A DNA stretch of 64,000 nucleotides from Eutypa lata. Its lineage: Eukaryota; Ascomycota; Sordariomycetes; Xylariales; Diatrypaceae. The notes below the pieces were generated by a model that made no database searches, had not been told where the DNA came from, and worked only from the letters and a program-made list of their open reading frames with translations. The translations under genes were made by a program, and so were the position numbers. The DNA is taken from assembly GCA_022661535.1 (NCBI GenBank), contig JAKULF010000003.1, positions 2,604,001 through 2,668,000 of the forward strand, in the 5' to 3' direction. Positions 1 through 10,249 of this stretch are shown piece after piece; within the stretch, counting starts at the first letter, position 1; each line of letters starts with the position of its first letter.

Positions 1-96
1 TGAGAACATCGCACCCAGGAACTCGACGCGATTGGTTTTGAGCGCACACGGGGGGCAATCGCGGCAGAAGTCTGTCTCAACGTTCACCTCATCCAT
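1..96 (-). CDS. Possible 5' end of a gene running off the left edge
   Basis: An ATG on the minus strand (bases 96-94) opens a reading frame of 32 codons that stays open to the window edge. It begins MDEVNVETDFCRDCPPC and contains a C-x2-C-x2-C cluster. The start context is acceptable, with A at -3 and G at +4. I do not recognise the product and the fragment is too short to assign. It could be chance, because 32 open codons is not rare; the upstream contig sequence would settle it. Confidence 0.25.
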   Translation of the reverse strand, partial: MDEVNVETDFCRDCPPCALKTNRVEFLGAMFS

Positions 97-1377
97 AGTT
101 GAGGTTTCTTGGCTGAAGTATAACGAAGATCGACTTATGACGGGTGGGTGCTTTCATGACCTCCATCGAGAGGATAAATGTTGATAAATACTTTTTTGAG
201 TGACGATGAAATGGAAATATTCTGGTTAAAAGGGAAGTTGATATACATTAGGCGCTATACTCGGTTATTTCGCCTATCAAATGCTACTGACCCCTGATGC
301 GGCTCTGATATGGTGAAACGTGTTAGGTCGGATCGGCCGTCTCATCCCATCAATTGGTGCAAATCCCCAGACAAGCACTACCAAGGCCGCGATACCTGAC
401 TCCTTCGCTTGGTCTCTCCTTCTTGCTTGGCAGTTTTATGTTAAATGAAATTGGTTGACCATATTTGGCTCAATTGTCAAGATGCTCACTGAAATTCATG
501 TAATGGACGAGTTGGTTAACTCAGATACGTTGAAGGCTGAATAGAACCTCCAATCGGCTGCAGGGGCCTTCGTGAGTGACAATTGTTGGGAGCAATGGTC
601 TATTGAATTGCTTCGAGCGGTTATTTTAAATCAACATAGAAAATACTCATCTCTATTATGCGGTAACCATATTGTACGCCTGGAAAGATTTAGATGCAAT
701 TACCAATAACTATGGTGATGTTATGACCCATCATCCTGGGCCATCCGGGATCCTGTAGATCCGAAGACAGATATAGTGGGCCAAGTTGACAGACGAACTA
801 ACATGGATCATCATCAGCCCCTTCGCGTGGGCACCCACCCTTATTATGTGCACTACGGGTAATCAACCGAACTCTTCAGGGTTTCCAAGGGATAGGCAAA
901 GTGGATGAGGCCAGGGACTTCGCGCCGCTATTCCATGAAACGGCAATCTGGAGAGGTTTCTATGGTTTCACGATGCGCGCACTCGAACCCATTCGCGTGG
1001 TGCGCCGTACAGGCATGAGACGGACTGTGTACTCGTATCATCATGGGCCGAGATTGCCTCATGCCGGGGGGATCTTATACCTTCGGTATATATGTCTTCG
1101 TGCCCGTCTCTGGGCTGGCAAAAGTTCTTGATCTCACTCTCACCTCCTCACCAGCCAGCTACAGTGTCTCTCATCCGCCTCTACGTTCTTTTCGTTCTTC
1201 GGTTCTGCGAACCTACCTTTTTTTTGCCTTCTATATACATTCTTTTTCAAGCACGTTCGATTTTTTTATTTTAAATAGCACTTTTGCTACTTCGACTAAT
1301 TAGGCCGGTCCTCTTTACGTTGAAGTGATTCTATACCCTTTCCTACGGAATCCATTTACCCGCAGAATACCGACAAG
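97..1377. other. Intergenic region with promoter of the secreted protein gene
   Basis: I see no convincing gene here; the short open frames at 901-1303 have no family resemblance. The last 300 bases (about 1130-1290) are strongly pyrimidine-rich on the + strand with T runs, as in many fungal promoters and leaders, and lie just upstream of the ATG at 1378. Confidence 0.5.
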
Positions 1378-2994
1378 ATGAAGTTCGAGACCAATGCCGC
1401 TCTCCTCATGTTGCTGGGCGTTGCCGCTGCCCGCCCCGATGCCGTGAAGATGCACAAGCGGGGGCTGCGCAACTCAGCCAAGTTCAGACGCGAGGTCCCT
1501 CGTAGGTTTTCCCCAACTCTACCGCCTGCCCAATGGGAGAGATGAGGTCCATAGCTGGTGTCGAACGGAGACTAACATGTTTGGAAAAGAGGAACACTCT
1601 CACGAGCGATTCCTTAGCGGCGTCGAGGCCGCCCTGAACCTGAACAACGTCGACGAGGTTCAGGCCGCTGTTTTTGCTCTTCTAGGCAATGCCGCTGCCG
1701 CCGCGGGCGCCGGTCTAGTCGAGGACCTTGACTGCCTGCAGCAGAGAATCGCCGACCAGGCCTTCACCAATGCTAAGGCGGCCGACGATCTCGAGGGCCA
1801 GACAAATGCTCTGATCTTCCGCACTCTCGTACGTCTTCGTCAAATCCGTGCCCAGTCACTTTGATAAAGTGAATGAAGAGTGAAAACCGCTAACTCAGGC
1901 TGTCTTCAGGAGAGAAACACTGCCTCCGTCGGTCTGGCATCGGTCCTCTGCGAGTCGGAGACTGCCGCGAACGCCGAGATCGCCGCTCTGCAGCAGCACC
2001 AGGACCCTGCCTCGGAGGGTGCGGCTGCCCTCAACAAGCAGATCACCCTCGACCTAGCTGTTCAGCTGGCGTCGATCGGTGCCGATCCTCAGCTCGCGCT
2101 GCTCTCCGGAACCTTCGAGCCCGGTGACGTAAGTTGGCTCATCAACCTCGATACGCGCGTTTAGCGATTAGATCGTCGGAGGTTTCTTTTTTTTTCTGGG
2201 TCTGGGACATGTGTAAGCTAACTCATGTATACATAGGTTAACGACAATACCGGTGCTGGAAACACTTGTGATGATGCCGATGATGCCGAGGGCTGCATCT
2301 TCACCCAGAACCTCCTAGTCGAAGACGCGACTGCCGATGAGATCGATGCCGCGGTCGCTGCTGGTGGTGCCGATGCTGGTGCCGGTGACGATGCCGCCGC
2401 TGATGAAGACGGTATGAAAACATTACGTTCGAGTACATATAACATAGTTACTAATAGACCTAGACTGCATTGCCGATGACGGCGCTGCTGACGACGCCGC
2501 CGCCGACGATGGAGCTAACGCTGGCGATGCCGCCGCTGATGATGGTGAGTTAATATACCCAACGCTCTTATACCTACTTACACATTGCACGAATTCTAAC
2601 CAACCCAACCCAAGACTGCATTGCTGATGGAGAAGACGACGCAGATGCCGCTGCAGGTGACGATGCCGCTGCCGACGAGCAACCCACCCCGACCAGTGGC
2701 GTGGACGTCAACGCGTTCACCGGCACTGTCGGCGCGGCTCCCATCCCGATCACGAGCTCGGCGTCCGACCGCCCCTTCGAGGTCAACGGATCGACCTTCC
2801 AGAACATCGGCGCGGCCGCCCAGCGCGCCTGTGATGTGCAGAAGAACCAGTGCGCCAACGCGGCCAACAGCGGCGAGCTCGACGGCGGTGTCGCGGCATG
2901 CGATGCCCAGCAGCAGGAGTGCATCGCTGCCAACTCAGGGGCCGGCGCCAAGCGACGCACCAGACGCGGTGCTGCTATGCTCCAACGCCACTAA
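1378..2994 (+). CDS. Secreted Ala/Asp-rich protein with conserved fungal Cys-rich C-terminus
   Basis: I model six exons: 1378-1501, 1590-1828, 1910-2128, 2237-2411, 2464-2544 and 2615-2994, giving 405 residues. The N-terminus (MKFETNAALLMLLGVAAARP) is a signal peptide followed by a basic KR/RR propeptide-like stretch. The middle is Ala/Asp-rich with repeated DCIAD blocks. The C-terminus carries a Cys pattern, RACDVQKNQCANAANS then CDAQQQECIAAN, that I recognise from many secreted or wall-associated Pezizomycotina proteins of unknown function. A likely role is at the cell surface or wall, but no enzymatic motif is visible. All joins keep phase (1, 0, 0, 1, 1). Exon 5 is a symmetric phase 1-1 exon of 81 bases and its ends resemble those of exons 4 and 6. 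The start is the first ATG, after a pyrimidine-rich leader. The C-terminal family call is firm; the function is unknown. Confidence 0.8.
2237..2680 (+). repeat. Duplicated exon unit inside the secreted protein gene
   Basis: Exons 5 and 6 both begin ACTGCATTGC (2464 and 2615). Exons 4 and 5 both end in GCCGCCGCTGATGA followed by a phase-1 donor (2411 and 2544). The encoded unit is roughly DCIAD followed by an Ala/Asp run. This looks like tandem exon duplication with intervening introns of 52 and 70 bases. Confidence 0.65.
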
Positions 2995-3615
2995 AAGGAG
3001 AGACGGACAGACTCCCTCATATTTTCGATTTTTCTTTCAAACGCTGGCTGAACTCACCTACCTGACAGCGGCGGATGCTGTATTATATATACGTAATTAA
3101 CGAGTCACGATGAGAAAGGGGAGGAAGGGGGGAGGCGGTTCTCTTACTGAGTTGGCGGAGGATGCATGGTGTTTATCTTGTCCATCATCACTTGTGGGAA
3201 ACTTAGCTACGTAAAAAATGGCTAGTCATCAATGAGAATCACTCGAACGTGCTGCTACTACTACCTTCCACGTAACGTAATCTTTTCCCACCCTGCATTT
3301 TCGGTGCTATTCTACGAGTAGGAATTCGCGATCCCGTTCGTGAATATCTTAAAGCTTGATTCATATAATGAATCGTTCTGAGCCAGCACGGCAATTCGTA
3401 ATAAGACGTATGTTCTTCGACTTATCTTAGAGAGTAAATAAGATCGTTTTGAATTGACAAGCTGATACAACTACGCTCGCATCCGCCCCCCTCGCAAGAC
3501 CGGACTGGCGGTCGTTGAAACACTGTACCTCCATAGCACACTTTCTAACATAAGACTTTGAAACCCCCGTCAATGTCAACCCAGTGACATAAAGATAGAC
3601 ATATATGGAAGAAAA
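2995..3615. other. Convergent intergenic region
   Basis: This is the space between two convergent genes and holds their presumed 3' untranslated regions. I see no other gene or clear element in it. Confidence 0.5.
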
Positions 3616-5775
3616 TCATTTAAATCTTGGGAGCTCCTCCTTTCTCTTTTCTCCACTAACACGACGCTGGGGAATCAAACGTGAGACGAGCCCTCCCGAC
3701 TTCTCACTTATGCCGATCTCTATCTCAGCTTGGTCGTCCTCTCGTCCCTGTGACCTCTTTAGGAACGATTGAGCTGGCTTGTACAGCAACACCGCCATGA
3801 TTACAAAAGCAGCTAGTATCATGGAGGCAACCCAGTAGACCCAGAACCGGTTTGCCCCCGGCGCGAAGCTATCCGGCATAGCTAGGACTGCCGCGACAGT
3901 CGAAAAGGGGAGATATATAGTCGCGATGTGGGTCAGCTTCGTGATGCCGTGGTTCTCGTCTAGGCCCTGCTGGGCTTCCTTGATGGCCGTGAGGTCCGTC
4001 AGGAGGTTTATGTTCCTCTCCGTGGCGCGTGACAGCTGGTGGAAGCCCTCCCGTATGGCCTCCAGGTCGTAGATGACGGGCAGATCCTCCCTGCCTAGGC
4101 TCTGCTTGAACTCCTCCATCGTGTCGTGCAGCTGCTTTTCGTACCGGGCGCAGTTCTGCCGGTGCCGGAATAGATCTTCGAGGAGCTTCTCCGCTACGTC
4201 GAAGTTCGGGATAATCTCGAGCTTGCGCTGGATCAGGTGCACGTCTCGTGACACTACAACGCCTAAGGTTAGTAGACGTGCCTTGTAGATGGCACGCTAT
4301 GCCGTTGTATAAAACGATATGTTGTGGGGCAGTTGGGTGGTAATGAAAGGCTCTGGTGGGAACCTTGTACTGGTAAGATGGGAGATATAGGTATGGGTTA
4401 AGGAATATCTTCCCAAAAGAAACATCTTACTATAGCCATGCACCAACTGCCACTGCTTGGAGATCATCCTCCCAATGTTGTAATACGCATTCTCTGTCGC
4501 GTTCTCTTTGTTTCCTTCGGATTTCGATAGGAAGTTCGCCATACGCTCTCGTGGCTTTCCTCGACCTTTCTCCACACCTTTATCCAGATGATTATTGACA
4601 CGGAGGCTAAGGTGCGTTGTCTCGGGGTCTATAAGGACCACCATCACGGTTGCTCCTCCGGTAGATTCGGTTCGTTTGACCGAGAGTGGACCTGGTATGA
4701 ACGCCACTGGGTATTTGGACTCATCTTCGCCTTGCTGTGTCTTAATCCGGCCCCTGACTGGCAAGAGCTGAAGCCCCCTATTGACTTGTACCGAGTACAC
4801 TTTGCGAGCCGACTTGGGGGAGTAGTTCTTGTAATGAGCCAGCGGGCGCATGGCTGTCTGGATGGTTTCCATCGTGTCGAAGGGTCGAGGCAGTACTTCG
4901 AGCTCTCGGGATTCCACATACTGTACGTTGAATGAGTCTACTTCCCGTTCGCGAGATCCCGAGGGCAGGGGTAATAGCCAGGGATCGACGTCTTCTTCCT
5001 GGGTCTGATACGACTTTTCAAAGTGCGTGGCCCAAAATCCAGGTTTAATGCTGCAAGACACAGAGTTAACTACTCGTCTTGTCGGGCAAATAATTGACAA
5101 CCATAAAGACCCAAGTGGTGCCTCAGGGCAAATAATTCCATTAGCAAGACACAAGAAGGAGAGAAAGTACCCATGCGGTACTATGGAGAGATGTACAAAT
5201 TGAGAACTAAAGAAAAAAACTCACTCAAATAGAACCCCAAGTAAGCATATTGAATACGGGCAGATGTTCTCAGCTATAAGAGCGCAGAAAGAAAGCGACG
5301 TGTTCTCAGGACCGATGCTCTCGAGGTATTTCTCCAGCCCCTCGTGACCGGCAATCTCGAACTTGTGCGCACTATCTCCCCCGGGGGAGTCTGCCCGCTG
5401 TTGTGACACGACATTGAACATAGACTTACATCCTTCCTGGTTATCTTTGCAGCGGTCGTTCACTTCTAGGAAATCTCTCAGGTAGTTGATGACTTTCTTA
5501 TTTGTTTCCTTTTCGAGATACTCCCTGATCAGGTCTTTGAAGGGGCGTTCAGCATTCTGGTAAATCCATGTAGATGGTGTTAGGGTCCGGCGAAGGCGAT
5601 ACTTTGGAGGCTGTTCGTCTGGAGTCGCTACGGAGAGCATGTTGACTGTGTCTGGCCGTAGCACCTGTGTAATAGTTGAAATTTCTGACATAGTCTTCAA
5701 GCTTTTCATTAAAAACGCAATTGCCAGCAGATTAAGTCTGAGAAGCCGAGTCGACTGCATGATAAAGGGAGTCAT
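3616..5775 (-). CDS. Fungal CorA-like two-helix membrane protein
   Basis: I model three exons on the minus strand: 5775-5225, 5050-4431 and 4253-3616, giving about 602 residues. The C-terminus has two close hydrophobic helices (LTHIATIYLPFSTVAAVLAM, near residues 496-516, and FWVYWVASMILAAFVIMAVLLY, near 522-545). This is the arrangement of fungal relatives of the CorA Mg2+ channel, preceded by a helical, charged region. Canonical CorA proteins carry a GMN selectivity motif in the loop after the first helix; here the corresponding residues are AMPDSF, so Mg2+ transport should not be assumed. The first intron is 174 bases and contains an in-frame alternative, so residues near the first join are uncertain. 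The acceptor before exon 3 could also lie 9 bases upstream. An internal ATG about 29 codons in is an alternative start. The topology is clear, the substrate unknown. Confidence 0.7.
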
Positions 5776-7220
5776 GAGTACTTTGTTTCCACTGCCGAAT
5801 GTTCAACAACCCCTATTCCTTCGCCCTCCGCCCCCCCTCCCCCGGGAGGCTTGCCATGGGTGTAGCCCCTAGCCTATAGGATAATCGTAATCCTAGGACT
5901 CGTCCGAGCTTTCCGTAGCCTGCTTCAAAAATGATAGCTTGAACCGGAAAGGACATTATATCATGTTCTAATATAGTAAGAATGATGGCAGATCGTCGGG
6001 TTCAGCTGGCTGCATGAACCTTGTCTTGGAAGCCAAGGGTTGCACAACGTCGCCCATTGGCGACGCAGTTAGAACAATCGGTCACAATTGCTACCTTGTA
6101 TTTGGGATTGGTGATCGGTGAGGGCGGATGAGCTCAGCTTGGTAGGACTCTCAGCGATGAGGTAGAGGACACCCATAGCACCGCCTGTCCCGTATATGGA
6201 TGGGGGATTTTCTTCTTAGTGGTAATTCGTACTAATCATTTAAGAGCAAGAACGTATTTCCTAGTCAGAGCATCATCGACTTTTGCTATTAATGAGCACG
6301 GCAAAACAAAACAAGGCGAAGAAAGACTAAGAGTTGAAAAGTAGAGTTCAATATACAAAAAGATATATATGTGAGATTTGAACCCAACACCTTCTCCCCG
6401 AGAGGGAGAGAAAATCGAAGCCTCAACTAGTGAGGAATTAACGTTAATGCCTCTAGGGCAAGACATTAGACCATTGCACTACGTGCGCCGGCTTAAGCTA
6501 CTTCACTACCAGGCCATTGTTTAATTCATAATTATAAAGCCTACAGCCCAGCACTGAATTGGGAGAGTGGAATAGACCAAGTACCTGTTGTTATTAGCAG
6601 CTATTTGGTGATGCCATATTGATTACTACATACTTATTGAATGTACCTGTTGGGAAATGTGGAAAGGAGGGGTCAAGCCAGCCCATTCTCAACTTGAAAA
6701 GTATTATTACCTGATAGTTAAGCGATCTTTAACTATCTTGAGTACTCTCTGATGTATACGTAATAATACCAAGGTTGAGTCTCTGTAATGTCCATCTTGA
6801 AACTCCAGCCCAACCTTGGTGTTCAATATCAATATCAACATGTTGGACGGATCGGTGACTTGGAAGTTGCCCCGCTAAATCAACTGTAAAGCACCCCCCT
6901 TGTTTTGGCGGGGTAGCAATCATAGAGACTTTGCTTATCTGATATTTATGTCTAATTGCATCGCGCTAAACCCAAAGTACACATTACGTAGAGCCAAATA
7001 TGGTCTGTGCTCGTTTATCAAATTGGCCTAACCAGGATTGAATTTTTGCTCTACATCGCGGGTCAGGTCCAGATCCAGGTCGAAGCTTTTCTATTCTAAT
7101 ACAAGTCACAGCAGCCTAGTCTGCTACAACAAACCGAACTTTCTCGTTTCTCGTTTCTCGTTACTCGTACAGAACTACCAAAGAAGCATACCTGAAACTG
7201 CAGCAGAATATAATTTCAAA
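5776..7220. other. Divergent intergenic region
   Basis: This region separates two divergently transcribed genes. Apart from a tRNA-like element at about 6356-6491 and a short TTTCTCG tandem repeat at 7141-7166 in the CCT1 leader, I see no gene. The stretch from 6490 to 6960 is AT-rich and featureless. Confidence 0.5.
6356..6491 (-). mobile_element. tRNA-like / SINE-like element with Pol III A and B boxes
   Basis: On the minus strand a perfect A-box match TAGTGCAATGG (6481-6471) is followed about 90 bases later by a perfect B-box match GGTTCAAATCT (6384-6374). A CTCCC/GGGAG variable-arm-like hairpin lies just before the B box, and a TTTTT stretch near 6360-6356 could end Pol III transcription. 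The bases flanking the A and B boxes do not pair as an acceptor stem, so this is not an intact tRNA. It is best read as a tRNA-derived SINE head or a decayed intron-containing class II tRNA. Confidence 0.4.
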
Positions 7221-9044
7221 ATGTCGACAATGTTCGAGCAGTCCGGAAACGGGACTCTATTCCTAGGCGGCACCAAAATATCGGGTGCCGATATTAGAGA
7301 TCAGAATGGCAAGTGACAGTATAGCTCTAGTCCTTTGATATACAGCTAACCCTTAACTTTGCTCCTTAGTTTCTGCTACTCAAGCTATTGCAAATGTTGT
7401 CAAGAGTTCTTTTGGTCCGAGCGGTTTAGACAAAATGATGGTGGACGACATCGGCGTAAGTCTTTCTGAAAACCCCACACTTAGAATGTTCCGGGACTAA
7501 CTATCGTGGACATTCAGGATGTTACGGTGACCAACGATGGCGCAACGATCTTGAGTTTACTAGATGTCGAGCACCCAGCAGGCAAGATCCTCGTCGACCT
7601 AGCACATCAACAGGACAAGGAGGTGGGCGACGGTACGACTTCGGTTGTCCTAATCGCTGCCGAACTCTTACGACGGGCGAACGAGCTGATGAAGAACCGG
7701 ATACATCCGACCACGATTATTACGGGTTATCGTCTAGCACTTCGAGAGGCTGTCAAATACATGAACGAGAATGTCAGCACCAAGGTAGAAAACCTCGGCC
7801 GGGAATCACTTGTCAACATCGCCAAGACATCTATGTCCAGCAAGATCATCGGTTCCGACTCTGACTTCTTCGCGAACATGGTTGTCGACGCCATGCAGGC
7901 CGTAAAGTCGACGAATAACCGCAACGAGACCAAATACCCCGTTAAGGCTGTCAACATCCTAAAGGCGCACGGTAAGGCGGCTACGGAGTCTTTATTGGTC
8001 AAGGGATATGCTCTGAACTGCACCGTTGCATCCCAAGCCATGACTACCAGCGTACGCGACGCCAAGATTGCCGTCTTCGATATGAACTTCCAAAAGGAGC
8101 GTATGAAGATGGGCGTACAGATCACCGTCGACGACCCGCAACAACTCGAACAGATCCGTCAGCGAGAGGCCGGCATGGTCATCGAGAGGATCGAGATGAT
8201 TCTCAAAGCCGGTGCAAATGTTGTATTGACTACTAAGGGCATTGACGACATGTGCCTGAAGCTCTTTATCGAGCGGGGTGCCATGGCGGTCAGACGATGC
8301 AAAAAGGAGGATCTTAGGCGGATTGCCAAGGCTACCGGCGCCACCCTACTTAGCACGTTGTCCGACTTGAACGGTGACGAGAAATTCGAACCCTCATATC
8401 TTGGATACGCCGAAGAAGTCGTCCAAGAGCGGATCTCCGACGATGAATGCATCTTGGTCAAGGGAACCAAGACACTCTCCTCCGCTTCTATCGTCCTGCG
8501 GGGTCCGAATGACTTCCAATTGGATGAGATGGAACGGTCCATTCACGACTCATTATGTGCTGTCAAGCGCACTCTCGAGAGCGGCAGCATTGTGCCCGGT
8601 GGTGGTGCGGTAGAGACGGCACTGCATATCTATCTGGAGGAGTTTGCAGGCACCGTCGGTTCGAGAGAACAGCTAGCGATTGGCGAGTTCGCACAGTCCC
8701 TCCTTGTCATCCCCAAGACTCTCGCTGTCAACGCAGCCAAGGATGCCAGCGAGTTGGTAGCACAGTTACGGTCACGGCACGCTTTGTCTCAAAGAACACA
8801 AGATGGCGAAGCAAATGAGGACGAGAAGTCGGTAGCTCGCAAGAAGAACTATAAGAACTATGGGCTGGACTTGATGAAGGGAAAGGTTGTGGATGAGGTC
8901 AAAGCGGGTGTGCTGGAACCGAGCATCAGCAAGGTTCGGCAGCTGAAGAGTGCTGTCGAAGCGTGCATCAGCATCATGAGAATCGATACCCTGATCAAGC
9001 TAGATCCAGAGGAGCGAGAGCAAGATGACGGACACGGTCACTGA
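7221..9044 (+). CDS. CCT1: T-complex protein 1 subunit alpha (CCT1/TCP1 chaperonin)
   Basis: Three exons (7221-7308, 7370-7455, 7518-9044) give 566 residues, close to the usual length of CCT alpha. The protein is one of eight subunits of the cytosolic TRiC/CCT ring, which folds actin, tubulin and other clients using ATP. Group II chaperonin nucleotide motifs are present: TNDGAT (63-68), GDGTTS (95-100) and the C-terminal VPGGGA. The paralogue is identified by alpha-type sequence throughout, including [41 protein letters not shown] and [15 protein letters not shown]. The first intron has a GC donor (GCAAGT at 7309): GT alternatives close by lose the frame or read through a stop, while the GC donor restores the conserved DQNVSA segment. 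The ATG has a good context (AAAATGTCG). The call is firm. Confidence 0.97.
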
Positions 9045-10249
9045 TAGGAAGGAATAGCTGATTGTGGGGCAGATGTCAGGGGTTCGTTGCATAGAAGGCA
9101 CCACGCTAGATGGAGATGGAGATGGAAATGGAGATGTGACAGGACATTCGACCTCTCGAGAAGGGCATAGAAAGGGCGGTCTTGCCAGGCCCCCAACTAC
9201 TGTAATAGATGATTAGTCGCATGGCCCTGCTCCATGGGGAAGGCCACTCTTTGGATGCTGGGGAATGGGGGATGGCGGAACAGCTACCTAGCCTCTTAGT
9301 ATTCGGAGCGGTTTGCATCGGCAAAGCCCCACAGAGCCAACGCAATGAAAAAAAGTCCGTGGATTCTGACGTTGACATTAAAAGGTTCTTCCGTGTCAAG
9401 CTTGTATTCCTCTTTTATAACTCCCTGCATGATGGATGGATGGACCCTAACGGAGACGCCTTAGTTGTGTCTTTACATATAAAGTGAGCCTATGACGTTC
9501 CTTTGTTTGCAATCGGTTCGATTCCCGTGACCCGGAACCTCCAATGATCGTCCGACCCTTGACTAAGACGTAGATTTTAGTTGCCGTCCGATCGGAGAAG
9601 TTCACCGAGCTATTCGTAAGTGGTGGTAGGTAGTCTGATTTTCACTATTGCCAAGCACACACACATATATATATATATAAATGTATACACCCGTAGTAGG
9701 CATGTTTCCGCGAAGCCTTGATACGATGCATCTACGTCTTATCATACATATCCAGATACCTCACAAGGACTAGTATAGATGGTATGTGGGGGTCTCACTC
9801 TCCGTATTCAAAAGATCGTTCTATGCATGTGAAACTGGGGAGCTTCATGATTACCTACTATCTAGATAGGTACTTACCCAGCTAGCTAACCTAATTCGAT
9901 TGATATATGAACCACATATTCATTCATTCCGGGAACTAACAAAGAGAGTTGTTACCTAGCAGCTTAAGTAGATATTCCTATCGGAACGCTACTGCCATCA
10001 CCAATTATTCGCCCAGACCCCATCGACTGGAGGTATCACTTACACTACTGACTACCTACTTCGTACATTGAGTACCTACAATCGCATTCCTACTCAACAC
10101 CTACGAATTTTACCTACGTTTTTCGATTCTTTTTTCCTTCTTCTTTTCTTCTTATTAGATTGATAACAAACCTCGCTACCTAAGTACACACAATATTACC
10201 TAGATATTCTATACTATACTTCTACTACTTATTACTACCTACCATCAAA
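9045..10249. other. Intergenic region with simple repeats
   Basis: A GGAGAT-type hexamer repeat lies at 9110-9138, just after CCT1, and a short TA run at 9664-9679. From about 9830 to 10210 the sequence is rich in TACCTA and TAGATA words and ends in a pyrimidine-rich stretch (10115-10160), probably the leader and promoter of the next gene. No gene is visible. Confidence 0.5.

Noticed and set aside
9505..9525. B-box-like GGTTCGATTCC, possible tRNA
   Set aside because: No A box at a suitable distance and no T-stem or acceptor-stem pairing around it.
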